DNA of 64,000 nucleotides from Bdellovibrionales bacterium (GTDB lineage Bacteria > Bdellovibrionota > UBA1018 > CAIMNF01). Location of the stretch: assembly GCA_947502835.1 (NCBI GenBank), contig CANNBJ010000007.1, positions 1-64,000 on the forward strand, in the 5' to 3' direction. Position numbers and translations under genes: made by a program. The notes beneath the pieces were generated by a model. That model worked only from the letters and a program-made list of their open reading frames with translations, ran no database searches and was not told the origin of the DNA. This document shows positions 8,185 through 17,189 of the stretch, in pieces (position 1 is the stretch's first letter; each line of letters starts with the position of its first letter).

Positions 8185-10086
8185 ATGAAGATCAGGGATG
8201 GACAAATCGATGTTGCGATCCTTGCGGGCCCTAGGCTCAAGCAGTGGCCGACGCAAGGGGTGCGGGTGCTCTCACGCCACTGTTCGGATTCCGGTCTCAA
8301 GGTGGGTTGGTACGGTGGCCCGGGGGTGAGGGTTCGTGGTGTGTTGCCGCTTGAAAGCAGCGGCGCGCTCGTGATGGTCGAGGATGTCCAGGGCAGGCTT
8401 CACCGGATCCAGGCAAAGTCCGTGGTGAAGGTGTCTCCGGATCTCGAGTTTCCGCTCCCGTTTGAAGGATGGTATTCGCCCGGGTTGATCCCGGAAGCGA
8501 CAGCGCGAAAGCTTTTGACCCAGGGAAGTCTCAACTGGCAATCGGTCGTGGTGATCCTGGGAACCGGAAACCGTGCGCTCCGCCTGGGCGCCGAACTCCT
8601 CGAATCGCATTTGTCGACCCGGGTGGTCTGTGTGGAATCCGTGTATCCGGAAGTGCAGGGATGGGAAGTCGATCGCCGGCGCTTTGAGATGCGCGGTGGA
8701 AAGATCATCTTTGGAAAGCCCGTCGTTCTCAGCCAAAAATCGCCATTTTTGTGGTCGATCAAGATCCAGGATGATCACGGAATCCGTGTGATCGATGTGG
8801 CGCGCGTGATTTCGGTGGGGCCCTTTGCGGATGACAGCGGGTTTCGCGAATCACCGCCCGGGAGCCTGCTCGTCGAATGGGAGAACTCCGAGGCGAGTCA
8901 GGTCAAGGACGATGTCGAGAAAGTGCTTCTCGATGAGAATCGCGCAGTGGTTCTTGCATCCCTCATCATCAAGGGGCTCGCGGATCCTCCGTCGGAGTTC
9001 AAAGCGCATTTCGAGCGAGCCCTTTGGAGCGGAAAACAAAGGCTGCGCGGTCTGGAAACCCTCCCGGATCGGCGGTTCTCGTGGGCGTATGACGGCAAGT
9101 GGCTGAGTCCCGAAAGCAAGAAGATCCTCCATGAGTTCGAGGGCACGCCGAAGGCGCTGAAACGGGAGGGGCTGCTCGCTTCGATCGAATGTGTGGAGTC
9201 GATCGGATGCAAGGTCTGCGAGAAGGTGTGTCCGGCGAACGCGATTCAAATTGACCGGGAGAAAAAAACTTTTTTGATCGAGGACAAATGCACGGGGTGT
9301 GGATTCTGTCTTCAGGCCTGCCCAAGCCAGGTTCCCGTCATGATCGAGGGAGAGGGCGCAGGAAGCTACACGACCCTGGTCCTTCCGTACACAGAGAAGC
9401 CGGCGCCGAAAAAAGGCGACCGTGTCGGGCTCTTGAGCCGGAAGGGCGAGGTGCTGGTGCAAGGCCGCGTGCTCGATCAGTTCCTCGATCCATACCTCGA
9501 CGGAGCGGTGAGCCTGTTCAAGGTCGAGGTTCCCTCCCATTTGATCTGGGAGGTGCGGGGGATGATTCCGATCCAGGGAATCGAGGACATCTCAAACAGC
9601 GAGGATTTCTATCAAGAACGTGGAACCCGCGTCGAGGTCCAGATCCACGGGGAATCAAGACGAGTGAGAGAGGGGCAGCTTGCCTCGGTGGCCTTGTTTG
9701 AGATCGGGATGGCCCGGCCAAATGACATCCTGATGTGTGAGGACGGAAGTTGCGGGCTTTGCCAGATCCAGGCGGACGGCGTGAAGAAGTTCGCGTGCGA
9801 GACCCAGATTCACCAGGGAATGGACCTTCGATTCACGCGGGATCACCCGGCCTCCTCCGAGCTCTGTCCTTGCTTGGGAATCACCTCGACCCAGTTGGGC
9901 GAAAAGATCGAATCGGTCAAGCCGGACACCCTCGAGGCGCTCTCGCAGGTGATCGAGGTGGGGCAGGGGAAGTGCCATGGGATGCTCTGCAAGAGGGCTT
10001 TTCTTGAGCTTTCACGCGCCGCAGGAGTGAAGAGCGATCGTTTCAATGATTGGTCCTTCCCTTGGGGGGATTGGATGATTAAATAG
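8185..10086 (+). CDS. multidomain Fe-S flavoprotein-like oxidoreductase (4Fe-4S, 2Fe-2S, BFD-like)
   Basis: This 633-residue protein carries several redox modules in one chain. An N-terminal half includes a Rossmann-like VVVILGTGNRALRLGAELLE near residues 115-135. Around residues 337-385 are two 4Fe-4S signatures: C-x5-C-x2-C-x3-CP and CTGCGFCLQACP. Near residue 525 is a segment like 2Fe-2S ferredoxins of the HcnA/sarcosine oxidase alpha type (CEDGSCGLCQI, with ACETQIHQGM). The C-terminus has a BFD-like 2Fe-2S module (ELCPCLGITSTQLGEKI and GQGKCHGMLC). These parts are usually spread over separate subunits in HcnABC or OoxABC enzymes. It is the last gene of the operon, 3 nt after its neighbour. 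The substrate is unknown. Confidence 0.82.
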   Translation: MKIRDGQIDVAILAGPRLKQWPTQGVRVLSRHCSDSGLKVGWYGGPGVRVRGVLPLESSGALVMVEDVQGRLHRIQAKSVVKVSPDLEFPLPFEGWYSPGLIPEATARKLLTQGSLNWQSVVVILGTGNRALRLGAELLESHLSTRVVCVESVYPEVQGWEVDRRRFEMRGGKIIFGKPVVLSQKSPFLWSIKIQDDHGIRVIDVARVISVGPFADDSGFRESPPGSLLVEWENSEASQVKDDVEKVLLDENRAVVLASLIIKGLADPPSEFKAHFERALWSGKQRLRGLETLPDRRFSWAYDGKWLSPESKKILHEFEGTPKALKREGLLASIECVESIGCKVCEKVCPANAIQIDREKKTFLIEDKCTGCGFCLQACPSQVPVMIEGEGAGSYTTLVLPYTEKPAPKKGDRVGLLSRKGEVLVQGRVLDQFLDPYLDGAVSLFKVEVPSHLIWEVRGMIPIQGIEDISNSEDFYQERGTRVEVQIHGESRRVREGQLASVALFEIGMARPNDILMCEDGSCGLCQIQADGVKKFACETQIHQGMDLRFTRDHPASSELCPCLGITSTQLGEKIESVKPDTLEALSQVIEVGQGKCHGMLCKRAFLELSRAAGVKSDRFNDWSFPWGDWMIK

Positions 10087-10119
10087 TTGTAAGCATTAAG
10101 TAAAATCGATGAAAAAAAA

Positions 10120-10178
10120 TTGACGCGTAACCAACTTTTTTTGTTGCGTATTGGCGCGTTATTTATTAAACTAGCGTT
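10120..10178 (+). promoter_or_regulatory. promoter/operator region of XRE gene with imperfect inverted repeat
   Basis: The 92-nt gap before the XRE gene holds an A-rich stretch, a -35-like TTGACG at 10120, and an imperfect inverted repeat: ACGCGTAACCAAC (10123-10135), a seven-T spacer, then GTTGCGTATTGGCGCGT (10143-10159). Such a site could be an autoregulatory operator. This is inference from position only. Confidence 0.35.
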
Positions 10179-10631
10179 ATGGAAAATGTAAGTAAGAAAA
10201 GTTTAGCAAAATCTCCAAACTGGGTAGGCTCTTTCATCCGTCAAAAGCGCGAAGCAAAGGGTCTCTCGCAAAAAGAACTCGGTCAAAAATTTGAACCCGC
10301 AGTGACCACTCAATTCGTGTCGAACCTTGAGCGCGGCATCACCCCGATCCCCGCTGTGCACATTCAGGCACTGGTTCGCTCACTTGACCTCAACGAGGCC
10401 GAGTTGATGGTTCTGATGGAGAAGGAATATGCGGCCAAGCTCACCAACAAGATTGCAGGCCACCACATGGACCACGGAGAGAATTCTCCTGCGGTTCTCG
10501 TGATCGCCCGCCAGGACGAAGAGTTCTTCAAGTGGGTGGTTCAGAGCTTCAATAACCTGAGCGATGTGGATCGCGCCCAGTTCAAGGCTCAAATCAAGAG
10601 CTGGTTCGAATTGAGCCTGAAGCGCGCCTGA
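10179..10631 (+). CDS. XRE-family helix-turn-helix regulator
   Basis: The 150-residue product has an N-terminal Cro/C1-type domain: WVGSFIRQKREAKGLSQKEL followed by TTQFVSNLERGITPIPAVHI, in which the LSQKELGQKF and TQFVSNLERG segments are the classic helices 2-3. The rest is helical and acidic, with no recognised ligand or peptidase domain, ending in repeated charged helices. It is expected to bind DNA as a dimer. An imperfect palindrome directly upstream may be its own operator. A terminator-like hairpin follows at 10663-10699. Its targets cannot be read from the sequence; the neighbouring hydrolase is one possibility. Confidence 0.88.
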   Translation: MENVSKKSLAKSPNWVGSFIRQKREAKGLSQKELGQKFEPAVTTQFVSNLERGITPIPAVHIQALVRSLDLNEAELMVLMEKEYAAKLTNKIAGHHMDHGENSPAVLVIARQDEEFFKWVVQSFNNLSDVDRAQFKAQIKSWFELSLKRA

Positions 10632-10641
10632 TTCGCCTTCC

Positions 10642-11586
10642 ATGGGTAATGCTAATTTCGGCAAGAGCGGGCATCCTCGGACACGGGGGGCCCGCTCTTC
10701 CTTTCTGGATGAGCCCAACCACGGCGGCGGGATCCGAGTCCGCTTTGGAACGGTCCAGAGCTTCGATGGAACCCCGATCTTCTATTGTGAAGAGGGCGAG
10801 GGGCCTCCTCTTGTGTTCTGCTACGGAATCGCTTGCTCAACCCTGCATTGGACCTACCAGATCGATTACTTCCGGAAGAACTATCGATGCATCTGGTTTG
10901 ATTACCGGGGCCATCAAAACACCCCGATTCCTGCTCATCCCGATTCGATGAGCATCGAAGCCTCGGCGCGCGACCTGAAGGCCGTGCTTGATTTTCTGGG
11001 GGTCGAGAAAGCCGATCTGCTCGGCCATAGCATGGGGGTCAGTGTGGTGCTCCAGTTCGCGCGTACCGAACCCTCACGGGTGAATCGCTTGGTGCTGGCC
11101 AATGGAACCCCCAAAAAGCCTCTCGAAACCCTGCTGGGCGGAAACTACCTGATGCCCGCCTTTGATTTGCTTTCGCGCTATGAAAAGCTGAAGCCCGAGT
11201 GGATCAAGGGAGTGTGGAAGCTCCAGGAAAAGGGAGCGGCAAGCGAGCTCTTTTTGGGCACGCTTGGATTCAACCGCGCGCTTTGTGATCCCGGCGATAT
11301 CAAGACGTATGCGCGTCAGATCGCAGCCCTTCCACCGAAAGTGCTGACCCGGATGATGGACGACTACCAGCACTTCGATGCAACCCCATGGCTCCATGAG
11401 TTGCCACAGAGCACGCTGATTCTCTCGGGCGAAAAGGACCTCGTGACTCCGCCCGAAACGCAGGATGTGCTTCACCAGCTCATGCCGAATGCCGAGCTGG
11501 TGCGGATCCGGCACGGGAGTCATTGTTCAACACTGGATTTGCCGGAGTATGTGAATCTGTTGATTGAGAAGTTCCTGGAGCGGTGA
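10642..11586 (+). CDS. alpha/beta hydrolase
   Basis: This is an alpha/beta-hydrolase fold protein of 314 residues. The nucleophile elbow LLGHSMGVSV carries the catalytic Ser. The oxyanion/early-strand region is PPLVFCYGIACSTLHW, the acid is in LILSGEKDLVTPPE, and the histidine is in RIRHGSHCSTLDLPEYV, giving a complete triad. The substrate is unknown; esterases, haloperoxidase-like enzymes and lipases share this pattern. The start is doubtful: ATG 10642 has no ribosome site and the first 25 codons overlap a GC-rich hairpin, yet no better in-frame ATG or GTG lies before the conserved domain. No signal peptide is seen, so it is likely cytosolic. Confidence 0.85.
   Translation: MGNANFGKSGHPRTRGARSSFLDEPNHGGGIRVRFGTVQSFDGTPIFYCEEGEGPPLVFCYGIACSTLHWTYQIDYFRKNYRCIWFDYRGHQNTPIPAHPDSMSIEASARDLKAVLDFLGVEKADLLGHSMGVSVVLQFARTEPSRVNRLVLANGTPKKPLETLLGGNYLMPAFDLLSRYEKLKPEWIKGVWKLQEKGAASELFLGTLGFNRALCDPGDIKTYARQIAALPPKVLTRMMDDYQHFDATPWLHELPQSTLILSGEKDLVTPPETQDVLHQLMPNAELVRIRHGSHCSTLDLPEYVNLLIEKFLER
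10663..10699 (+). terminator. GC-rich hairpin after XRE gene, possible terminator
   Basis: AAGAGCGGGC at 10663-10672 pairs perfectly with GCCCGCTCTT at 10690-10699 across a 17-nt loop, followed by CCTTTCT. It could terminate the XRE transcript, but it lies inside the annotated start of the hydrolase, and the T-run is poor. Confidence 0.45.
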
Positions 11587-11659
11587 CTACGCAAACCGCT
11601 CTTTGCGGGTTCGGTCTGGCGGGCCACCGGCAAAGTGGCTCATGAGCATTTTCAACTAT

Positions 11660-11707
11660 ACTTCATTTAACTCATGAGTTTTTTTAAGTTGACTTCATTT
11701 TACTCAT
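11660..11707 (+). promoter_or_regulatory. 16-bp direct repeats and -35-like box upstream of ATPase gene
   Basis: ACTTCATTTAACTCAT (11660-11675) recurs as ACTTCATTTTACTCAT (11692-11707), one mismatch, with a 32-bp period (about three helical turns). CTCATGAG also occurs twice (11639-11646 and 11671-11678). A TTGACT box at 11689 overlaps the second copy. The arrangement suggests a regulator binding two sites over the promoter. Confidence 0.4.
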
Positions 11708-11724
11708 AAATCAAAATAAGGAAT

Positions 11725-12855
11725 GTGCGATACCTTTCAGGACACATTTCAGATGATTTAAACAAGAAAATGGTCTTTTTGGCCGGTCCGCGCCAAGTCG
11801 GAAAGACCACCTTCGCGCTCTCTTTCTTGGGGCCGCGTTCCACTGAAACCCATCCTGCCTATTTGAACTGGGATCAGGTGGGAATCCGGAAGTCCTTGAT
11901 CCGGGGTCAGCTTCCGCCGAATCAAGAATTGGTGATCTTGGATGAAATTCACAAGTACCGCGAATGGAAAAACCTGATCAAGGGAATGTACGACACCGAG
12001 AAGTCGAGCAGAAGATTTCTGGTGACCGGTTCTGCGATGTTGAACATTTATCGTCGCGGTCAGGATTCTCTTTTGGGCCGGTATCACTATTATCGGCTGC
12101 ATCCTTTCACCTATCTGGAGGCGACGGAGAAATTGAATCTCGGAATCGAGGATTTGCTGAAATTTGGAGGGTTTCCCGAACCCCTGACGAGCGGGTCCGA
12201 ACGTGCTTGGCGGCGATGGAGCAAAGAGCGCATCGAAAGAATCGTGTATGAGGATATTCGAGACCTCGAATCGGTGAAAACCCTCGAGCAAATCGAACTG
12301 CTTTCCGAAGAACTTCCCAGAAGGGTTGGAAGCCCGCTCTCGGTAAAATCGCTTGCAGAGGATTTGCAGCGTGCTCCCGCAACTCTTGAGAACTGGGTCA
12401 CGATTTTGGAGCGGGTGTTTTACTGCTATCGCATTGCTCCGTTTGGTGCCCCAAAGATCAGAGCCGTCAAAAAAGAGAAAAAACTTTACCTCTGGGACTG
12501 GAGCACGATTGAAGAAACCGGTTTCAGGTTTGAAAATATGGTCGCGAGCCACTTATTGAAGTACTGCCACTTCTTGGAAGACACGGAGGGGTATCCGATG
12601 GAACTCCGCTACCTGAGGGACACCGATGGTCGAGAGATCGATTTTGTGGTCCTGAAAAACAAGAAGCCGCTTTTTGCAGTAGAATGCAAATCAGGAGAGA
12701 AGCAGCTTTCGCCCCGTATCGCTTACTTCAAGAATCGCACCCCGATCCCGAGATTTTATCAAGTCCACTTGGGGAAGGCTCATTACGGCAACGCAGAGAC
12801 CACGGGTGAACTGTTGCCGTTTTCGGAGTTTTGTCGAAAGCTCAAAATTCCGTGA
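11725..12855 (+). CDS. DUF4143-type P-loop ATPase
   Basis: The 376-residue protein belongs to the AAA-like ATPases with a C-terminal DUF4143 domain (COG1373-like). The N-terminal Walker A is LAGPRQVGKTTFALSF (about residues 18-33) and the Walker B is LVILDEIHKY. The C-terminal part contains GREIDFVVLKNKKPLFAVEC, which looks like the degenerate PD-(D/E)xK nuclease core common in this family. The start is a GTG; only two bases separate it from AAGGA, but the residues RYLSGHISDDL that follow are the normal beginning of the family. Cellular roles of these ATPases are poorly known and they move often by horizontal transfer. It stands alone between the hydrolase and a convergent lipoprotein. Confidence 0.88.
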   Translation: MRYLSGHISDDLNKKMVFLAGPRQVGKTTFALSFLGPRSTETHPAYLNWDQVGIRKSLIRGQLPPNQELVILDEIHKYREWKNLIKGMYDTEKSSRRFLVTGSAMLNIYRRGQDSLLGRYHYYRLHPFTYLEATEKLNLGIEDLLKFGGFPEPLTSGSERAWRRWSKERIERIVYEDIRDLESVKTLEQIELLSEELPRRVGSPLSVKSLAEDLQRAPATLENWVTILERVFYCYRIAPFGAPKIRAVKKEKKLYLWDWSTIEETGFRFENMVASHLLKYCHFLEDTEGYPMELRYLRDTDGREIDFVVLKNKKPLFAVECKSGEKQLSPRIAYFKNRTPIPRFYQVHLGKAHYGNAETTGELLPFSEFCRKLKIP

Positions 12856-12870
12856 AGAAAGAGGTCGGTT

Positions 12871-13458
12871 CTAGCGTCGAACGATCGAGAATTGGAGACT
12901 CTCCGGCCTCTCCAGCCGATTCAAAAGATCAGAAATCGGATGAAGTCCGCCATCCGGCATCAGGATCGGATCGAAGACCGAGATTGCGCCATTGGATGAT
13001 TTGAACAGAGTTACTTGGTGATCGTAAAAAACCCGATTCTGATCGCCCGCGAGGGCATGTACCATGCCGGTGTTGCTTGTGATCATCATCTGATAAATCG
13101 AAAGGTCGGCAGAGAGCGAGAGCGCGTCTGTGTTTCGCCACGACAGCACTCGATCGGAGACGCATTGAGAGAGTTCATGGCAAAGCATTTCCCGAGGGTT
13201 TCTTGATTCACCCAGGATCCATGTTCCGTGTTCGGCTTCCTTCGAGAGCCAGTGGAACAGTCGGCTGAGTTCGCCACTCAGAACGGGGTCGCGAAGCGGT
13301 GGAGTTTGCTTCAGGATCGCGATCGCATCCGAGGGCGAGGAGGTGTGCTTGCCGCTCAAGTGAAGTGCTGCTACTTGAGGCGGAAGATCAATGGACTGAT
13401 TTACGGGGGTTTCGCAGGCTGACGCAAAAAAAGCCAATGAAATCAATAGCAAAAGCAT
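12871..13458 (-). CDS. lipoprotein, possible Cys-His-Asp (protein glutaminase-like) enzyme
   Basis: The 195-residue product starts MLLLLISLAFFASAC, a lipoprotein signal with lipobox FASAC, so it should be anchored in the envelope. I chose the ATG at 13458 for that reason, although the frame is open 32 codons further. The rest contains CHELSQCVSDRVLSW, then FYDHQVTLFKSS and SVFDPILMPDGG. A Cys, a His followed by a strand, and an Asp-Pro resemble the order of catalytic residues in protein glutaminases and transglutaminase-fold enzymes. This reading is tentative. The gene is divergent from the broken transglutaminase-like gene, the two ATGs overlapping on opposite strands. Confidence 0.7.
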   Translation of the reverse strand: MLLLLISLAFFASACETPVNQSIDLPPQVAALHLSGKHTSSPSDAIAILKQTPPLRDPVLSGELSRLFHWLSKEAEHGTWILGESRNPREMLCHELSQCVSDRVLSWRNTDALSLSADLSIYQMMITSNTGMVHALAGDQNRVFYDHQVTLFKSSNGAISVFDPILMPDGGLHPISDLLNRLERPESLQFSIVRR

Positions 13459-14398
13459 GTTGCGGATTGTATATAACGCGGCGCGTTTTGTCAATCTCGG
13501 GTCCCTGCCCATCCAAAGGAGCTGGATAGAGGCGCGCTCCGTCGACCAGCTCAAGCGTTCCCCGATTCATCTTGATTCGGATAGTTCCTTTCTGATCCTG
13601 GGTTCTTACAGGCCAGGAGTTGCCTTCAGAGAAACACCACCAAACTCTGTCGTTCCTGAAAAAATAACCCCTGATCCGAAGCCGTCGCTCATGGACCGAA
13701 TGAAAAAAATCTTGGGTGGTTTATCGAAACCTCCAAAGTAACAGCCTCCGATTCAGGAAAAACCAAAGGTTGCAGCGCAGCCTGAGAGCACCAAGAAATC
13801 CCCGACATCCTCCGACCCGAATAAAAGAGAATGGAATGCGAAAAAAGGCGACGACTATGTCAGTCGAGGTGGTGCAGTGGTGAGAGTCGACTATGAGTCT
13901 CTTGCATTGAATCGAGTGGTGAATGATGCGGTGGCTACGATTGAGCAGGTGACCGGGATCAAAGCGGGTGGGGACGTGCCGTTGACCGATGCACAGCGAA
14001 AGCAAGTCTATGAAGCTTGGCTCAAGCATTTGGTACCAAAAATCGAGGATCCGAAGAAGACTTCGGGCATCTACGGAAATAGCAGGGATCAAATTATCGC
14101 CAGAGGCGGCAATCAAGCGGACTTGGGGGTGATTCTCGAGTCTCAAGCGGCAGTTTGCCGGGAGTTGAGTCTTACCGGATCGGTCGTGTTCGGTGAGTTT
14201 GGAATCGCAACCACCGTTCAAGCCGGAAATGTCGGAACCTTCTCAGGTCGAGGTGGCGGTCACGCTTGGATCCGCGATGATTTAGGGAACATCATCGACA
14301 ACAATCACACCCGTGGCATCCATGACTGGAAACACTATCAGAACCGTGTTGGAGGCGCCGAATATTCCAACCAGGTTCAACCCGCGAAATTTCACTGA
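13457..14398 (+). pseudogene. transglutaminase-like gene interrupted by an in-frame TAA
   Basis: Two open segments lie in the same frame: 13457-13741 and 13742-14398, separated only by TAA at 13739-13741. The flanking codons read LSKPPK-stop-QPPIQEKPKVAAQ, one continuous Pro/Lys/Gln-rich linker, so a CAA to TAA change is the simplest explanation. The C-terminal domain holds QAAVCRELSLTGSVVFGEF and GGGHAWIRDDLGNIIDNNH, an order of Cys, His and Asp/Asn typical of transglutaminase or papain-like folds in secreted effectors. The C-terminal domain may still be made from GTG 13877, which has GAGGTGG a few bases upstream. The true 5' start is unclear; ATG 13457 has no ribosome site. Readthrough or a sequencing error are alternatives. 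Confidence 0.62.
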
Positions 14399-14455
14399 TC
14401 GACCCAGCTGGCTCGTTCCTTGCTCCATTCTTCTCAGGGTGGAATGAAAGGAAAT

Positions 14456-15022
14456 ATGTACTCACGCATCAAAGCTCTCCGAAAAATCTCGATTCCGGCC
14501 ATCTTCAAACAATACTTGCACCTCCCATGCAGGGCTCGACATCTGGCGCTTGCCTTCTTTGTCCTGTTCTCGACGAGCTCTCTGGCGCATGCTGCGTCCT
14601 ATTCCGCCTTTTGTTGGGCAGAAACGTCCTCTGGCGTGTACTGCTCCTCCATCGTTCCTTCATCCTCTTATTTCATGCAGGGCTTCTACTGCCGTCAGTT
14701 CGCGCTCTCTCAGAATGCGACATCCTCCGGGTTCTTCCGATACACCGACCAAGCCGCACTTAAGCTCAAGCAAGAGGAGGGCTGCAACTATGTCAACACC
14801 AAGCCCAAGTACAGCTGTCTCATGGAGCAGCGATGTGAGATCGGCGGAGTGGTCACAAGTTCAATATCCCCGACTCACCGGTATGTCTTTTCGGATGCGG
14901 GCAATGAGGATCTAGCGCGGACCGCCTGTGTGAATGAGGCACCGAAGCCCTACCAGGATGCACTTGCAACGCAGCAACAGGGGTGCTTGATTGGAGCACG
15001 AGCCGTGATGACGATTCCGTAA
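14456..15022 (+). CDS. secreted Cys-rich orphan protein
   Basis: I do not recognise this protein of 188 residues. The chosen ATG at 14456 has AAAGGA just upstream; ATG 14444 is possible. A long basic N-region is followed by the hydrophobic LALAFFVLFSTSSLAHA, with a clear signal peptidase site after AHA. The mature part has about ten cysteines (SAFCWAE, GVYCSS, GFYCRQF, YSCLMEQRCE and others), which points to a disulfide-bonded extracytoplasmic protein. It begins 57 nt after the broken transglutaminase-like gene and may have been cotranscribed with it. It converges on recG. Confidence 0.68.
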   Translation: MYSRIKALRKISIPAIFKQYLHLPCRARHLALAFFVLFSTSSLAHAASYSAFCWAETSSGVYCSSIVPSSSYFMQGFYCRQFALSQNATSSGFFRYTDQAALKLKQEEGCNYVNTKPKYSCLMEQRCEIGGVVTSSISPTHRYVFSDAGNEDLARTACVNEAPKPYQDALATQQQGCLIGARAVMTIP

Positions 15023-15041
15023 CTTGCGGACTTGATTGCTT

Positions 15042-17189
15042 TTACGAGGTCTTCAAGTGCGCCGACTCAAGCTTTCCTGAATTCTCGAGATAGGCTTTAA
15101 AGGGTTTGGAATCGGCACTCTTGAGTTCCGGGTCCTGCTTCAAGAGCTCGATCACGTCCTCGCGCGCCTTGATGAGCCATTCCTGATCCCGCACCAGTGA
15201 TGCGATCTTAAATGGAAGCGCGCCCGATTGGCGAGTGCCCAAAAATTCGCCGGGCCCTCGCAATTCAAGATCAGCTTCTGCGATCAAGAATCCATCCTCG
15301 GTCTCACACATCACTTCAAGCCGCTCCGGTGTAGGAAGATGCGGCGGGCGATCGGTTTTCAAAAAGCAGGTGGAAGCGTGTTTTCCTCGACCGATCCGCC
15401 CCCGGAGCTGGTGCAATTGCGAAAGACCAAAGCGTTCCGGATGCTCGATCACCATGATCGTCGCATTCGGAACATCGACCCCGACCTCGACTACGGTGGT
15501 GGAAACAAGGATTTGAACCTCGTTTGAGCGGAATCGTTCCATGATTTTTGCCTTGTCCGCCGGAGGCAGCTGTCCGTGAAGGAGTCCCACCTTGAATTCA
15601 GGAAACACCTCATTCGCGAGAGTCTCGGCCGAAGTGACCGCGCTCTTCAGGTGCTTGAAGGATTCTTCCTCGGAGTCATTCACAAGCGGAAAAATAAAAT
15701 AAGCCTGCCTGCCCGCTCGAAGTTCCGCCTTGATGAACTCGATCATCTTCGGGTGCTCGGGGCTTCGCACAAGCTTTGTCTGAATCGGTGTACGGCCGGG
15801 CGGACGCTCCCGGATGAGGGATACCGCGAGGTCCCCGTAAGCGGTCAGCGCAAGGGTTCTTGGGATTGGAGTCGCAGTCATGACAAGTGTATGCGGCTGG
15901 ATCACCGATTTTTCGCGAAGCTTACGACGCTGATCCACACCAAAGCGGTGTTGTTCATCGATGATGACATAGCCGAGATTCTTGAATTTCACCGGGTCTT
16001 CGATCAGCGCATGGGTTCCGATGATGAGTGCGGGGCGATTCTCATCAAGCAGCCCTTGAATGAGTTTTCGCTCGGCATTCGTGGTTTTGCCTACCAGGAG
16101 CTTTGCCGGCACATCGGCGCCGAACACCTTCAGGATGTTCTGAAAGTGCTGCTCGGCCAGGATCTCGGTCGGCGCCATGAAGGCAACCTGATAGCCCTGA
16201 TCCATGAAGGCAAGAGCCGAGACGAAGGCGACCGCGGTCTTGCCCGCACCCACGTCTCCTTGGAGAAGCCTGTTCATCGGATGCGATTCGATCACATCTT
16301 TTGAAATTTCCTGAAGAGTTGCATCCTGTCCCTTGGTGAGAGTGAAGGGGAGTTTTGCTCGAAGCCTTTCGATGCTCTTTTGAAGCGCATCCTGATCGAG
16401 TGCGTGTCCTTGTTCTTTTTTCAGGTCCATCCGCCTCGACAGCATGTGGTACTCGAACTTGAAGAATTCCTCGTAAATGAGCCGCTGATGCGCCGGGGAT
16501 TTGAAACTCGTAAAGTCAGAGGTGGCGGTGGTGGCACCTTTTGATGGATTCTCGCTTGGAAAATGCACTTCTCGAATCGCAGCAGGAAGCGGGGGGAGTC
16601 GGTGCCTCTTCAAAAAGAAAGAGGGAAGTTCCTCTTTCAGTGCCGGGACGCCGAGGTTCAGTGCAGTATCGAGGATCCGCCTGAGAGTCTTCGTGGGAAC
16701 CCCTTCGATCTCGGTATAGACCGGCACGATCCGCCCGACATTCAAGTCATCCTCAAGATCGAACTGAATTTCGGGATGGATCATTTCGCGAATCGAACCA
16801 AAGGCCTTTACCGTTCCGGTTGCAATGATCTTGGTTCCGGGTTCGAATTTCGCTTCGAAGCCTTTGAAAATCCGGAACCATTTGAGCGAGATCCACTGTT
16901 TTTCCTTGTCAAAGGCCTTCACCTCAAAAAGCTTGGAGAACCTGCCCCGAAGGGGGCGCAGGAAGGCTTGATGCACGGTGAGTTCGAGCGAAGCGGAGTT
17001 GCCCTCGCTCAGGTCTTTGACCAGGCTCAGTTGCGAGCGGTCTTCGTATTTTCTCGGGAAAAAATAAAGAAGATCTTTCAGGGTTTGAATGTCGCGAGAC
17101 GCGAAAATCGTCGACATCCGGGGCCCGACACCCTTCAGGTACTGCACGCGCATCAAAAGGGGGTCATCGGACCAAGGCTTCTTGTTCAC
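15042..17189 (-). CDS. recG: ATP-dependent DNA helicase RecG
   Basis: RecG remodels stalled forks, D-loops and R-loops. The 715-residue protein shows the full family layout: an N-terminal wedge/OB region, then motif [19 protein letters not shown], the DEQH box variant IIDEQHRFG, the TAT motif [13 protein letters not shown], and the C-terminal helicase half with [20 protein letters not shown] and [11 protein letters not shown]. Each is characteristic of RecG. The start ATG overlaps the greA stop by 4 nt, so translation is coupled. It is the last gene of a minus-strand cluster running from 21758, and its end converges with the secreted orphan, 19 nt apart. Confidence 0.97.
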   Translation of the reverse strand: MNKKPWSDDPLLMRVQYLKGVGPRMSTIFASRDIQTLKDLLYFFPRKYEDRSQLSLVKDLSEGNSASLELTVHQAFLRPLRGRFSKLFEVKAFDKEKQWISLKWFRIFKGFEAKFEPGTKIIATGTVKAFGSIREMIHPEIQFDLEDDLNVGRIVPVYTEIEGVPTKTLRRILDTALNLGVPALKEELPSFFLKRHRLPPLPAAIREVHFPSENPSKGATTATSDFTSFKSPAHQRLIYEEFFKFEYHMLSRRMDLKKEQGHALDQDALQKSIERLRAKLPFTLTKGQDATLQEISKDVIESHPMNRLLQGDVGAGKTAVAFVSALAFMDQGYQVAFMAPTEILAEQHFQNILKVFGADVPAKLLVGKTTNAERKLIQGLLDENRPALIIGTHALIEDPVKFKNLGYVIIDEQHRFGVDQRRKLREKSVIQPHTLVMTATPIPRTLALTAYGDLAVSLIRERPPGRTPIQTKLVRSPEHPKMIEFIKAELRAGRQAYFIFPLVNDSEEESFKHLKSAVTSAETLANEVFPEFKVGLLHGQLPPADKAKIMERFRSNEVQILVSTTVVEVGVDVPNATIMVIEHPERFGLSQLHQLRGRIGRGKHASTCFLKTDRPPHLPTPERLEVMCETEDGFLIAEADLELRGPGEFLGTRQSGALPFKIASLVRDQEWLIKAREDVIELLKQDPELKSADSKPFKAYLENSGKLESAHLKTS

